This document shows, in pieces, positions 63,503-64,000 of a stretch of 64,000 nucleotides of DNA (the first letter of the stretch is position 1; the number at the start of each line of letters is the position of its first letter). A model generated the notes under the pieces. That model was given only the letters and a program-made list of their open reading frames with translations. It did not search any database and had not been told where the DNA came from. The stretch is from Streptomyces chattanoogensis (GTDB taxonomy: Bacteria; Actinomycetota; Actinomycetes; Streptomycetales; Streptomycetaceae): NCBI RefSeq assembly GCF_001294335.1, contig NZ_LGKG01000133.1:1-64000 (forward strand), written 5' to 3'. Position numbers and translations under genes: made by a program.

Positions 63503-64000
63503 TCAGCGCAGCCGGGCCACCCGCCAGATGGCGAGCGCCGCCAGGACGGCCACCACCGCGGCGTAGATCAGCAGGATGCGCCAATCGGCGCGGCGGCCGG
63601 AGCTCCGGGAGGGCAGGCCGGGCCAGGTGTGGCCGGCGCGGCGGGCGGCCATCATGCCCCAGCCGGCGGCGCAGCAGCACAGCAGCAGGCCGAGCATGGC
63701 TATCACCGCCCCGCCGTCGCCGCCGAATTCGAAGGCCAGCGGGAAGCCGAACATCAGCGAGCCGACGGAGGCGAGCACCACGATCGGAGCGAGCTGCCAC
63801 AGGCGCAGTCGGCGCGGAGGGCGCAGCTCCCGGAAGGACTCGCCGCCCTCCGGGGGCGTGTCGGCGTCGGCGTCCAGGCCGTCGTGGGCGTCAAGACCAC
63901 CGTCGAGGCTGTCAGGGGCGTCGTGGAAGTCCGGACCGTCCTGGGTCAGCGGTGTCGTTCCGTCGCCGCCGTGGTCGGTTTCCTGGGCTCCGTTGCGAGG
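63503..64000 (-). CDS. Membrane protein, partial (5' end cut by window edge)
   Basis: 165 residues visible; the frame is open to the last base, so the start lies outside. The visible N-terminal 85 residues are acidic and Asp/Gly-rich (DGGLDAHDGLDADADTPPEG), followed by three helices (PIVVLASVGSLMFGFPLAF, AVIAMLGLLLCCCAAGWGMM, WRILLIYAAVVAVLAALAIW) and a short basic tail. Not recognised as a named family. From memory a gene of this kind lies between dapF and miaA in Streptomyces. The hydrophilic acidic N-terminus suggests a cytoplasmic or surface-exposed low-complexity tail. Confidence 0.75.
   Translation of the reverse strand, partial: PRNGAQETDHGGDGTTPLTQDGPDFHDAPDSLDGGLDAHDGLDADADTPPEGGESFRELRPPRRLRLWQLAPIVVLASVGSLMFGFPLAFEFGGDGGAVIAMLGLLLCCCAAGWGMMAARRAGHTWPGLPSRSSGRRADWRILLIYAAVVAVLAALAIWRVARLR

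Overview
The window is 64 kb of very GC-rich chromosome from a Streptomyces or very close relative. The evidence is the extreme third-position GC of the real reading frames, frequent GTG and TTG starts, and a set of actinobacterial markers: HrdB with its Lys/Ala-rich N-terminus, the nrdRJ operon with paired NrdR boxes, LexA with an actinobacterial SOS box, a DmdR/IdeR-type iron box, RshA and NrtR. From memory, the gene order follows the conserved S. coelicolor core between dapF/rshA and the citrate-synthase-like genes (roughly SCO5793 to SCO5831, read in reverse). That synteny was recalled, not searched.

Layout. 0-3 kb: a CobW-type GTPase, a frameshifted remnant of a citrate-synthase-like gene, and a sucrase/ferredoxin-like gene behind an iron box. 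3.4-8.2 kb: a CitA/DcuS-type two-component system facing an actP-type acetate/monocarboxylate symporter operon. 8.3-13 kb: a NarL-type two-component system with a small membrane protein, then the topoisomerase IV B subunit. 13.4-17.6 kb: a small zinc-ribbon protein, a secreted trypsin-like protease, hrdB with a possible 20-residue ORF in its upstream region, and a FadR-type regulator. 17.8-29.5 kb: an ABC transporter, an NrtR-type regulator, a debranching-enzyme-like protein, DUF4192, a RecQ-phosphoribosyltransferase fusion, two poorly characterised proteins and RNase HII. 29.6-32.2 kb: an ADP-ribosylglycohydrolase, a histidine phosphatase and DUF1152.

32.2-41.8 kb looks accessory. It holds small regulator/effector pairs, several with visible palindromic operators: ABC-F ATPase/TetR, amidase/TetR and CGNR regulator/MFS exporter. 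It also holds a TerD protein and an uncharacterised helical-repeat protein. 41.9-48.8 kb is the dNTP and SOS block: nrdJ, nrdR, lexA and a DinG-like Fe-S helicase. 48.9-55 kb is an NRPS-independent (NIS) siderophore operon with an aminotransferase, two IucA/IucC synthetases and an acetyltransferase, but no decarboxylase or N-hydroxylase in the window. 55.2-64 kb: a secreted serine protease, hflX, an M1 peptidase, rshA and dapF, then a five-copy 32-bp tandem repeat and a membrane-protein gene cut by the window edge.

No tRNA, rRNA, CRISPR array, transposase or prophage gene was recognised. The signals most worth a second look are: the divergent ABC-F/TetR cassette with two identical operators; a 17-bp element repeated in the leaders of nrdR and nrdJ; the small ORF upstream of hrdB; the RecQ-phosphoribosyltransferase fusion behind a DnaA-box-like direct repeat; the incomplete siderophore operon; the citrate-synthase remnant; and the minisatellite upstream of dapF.
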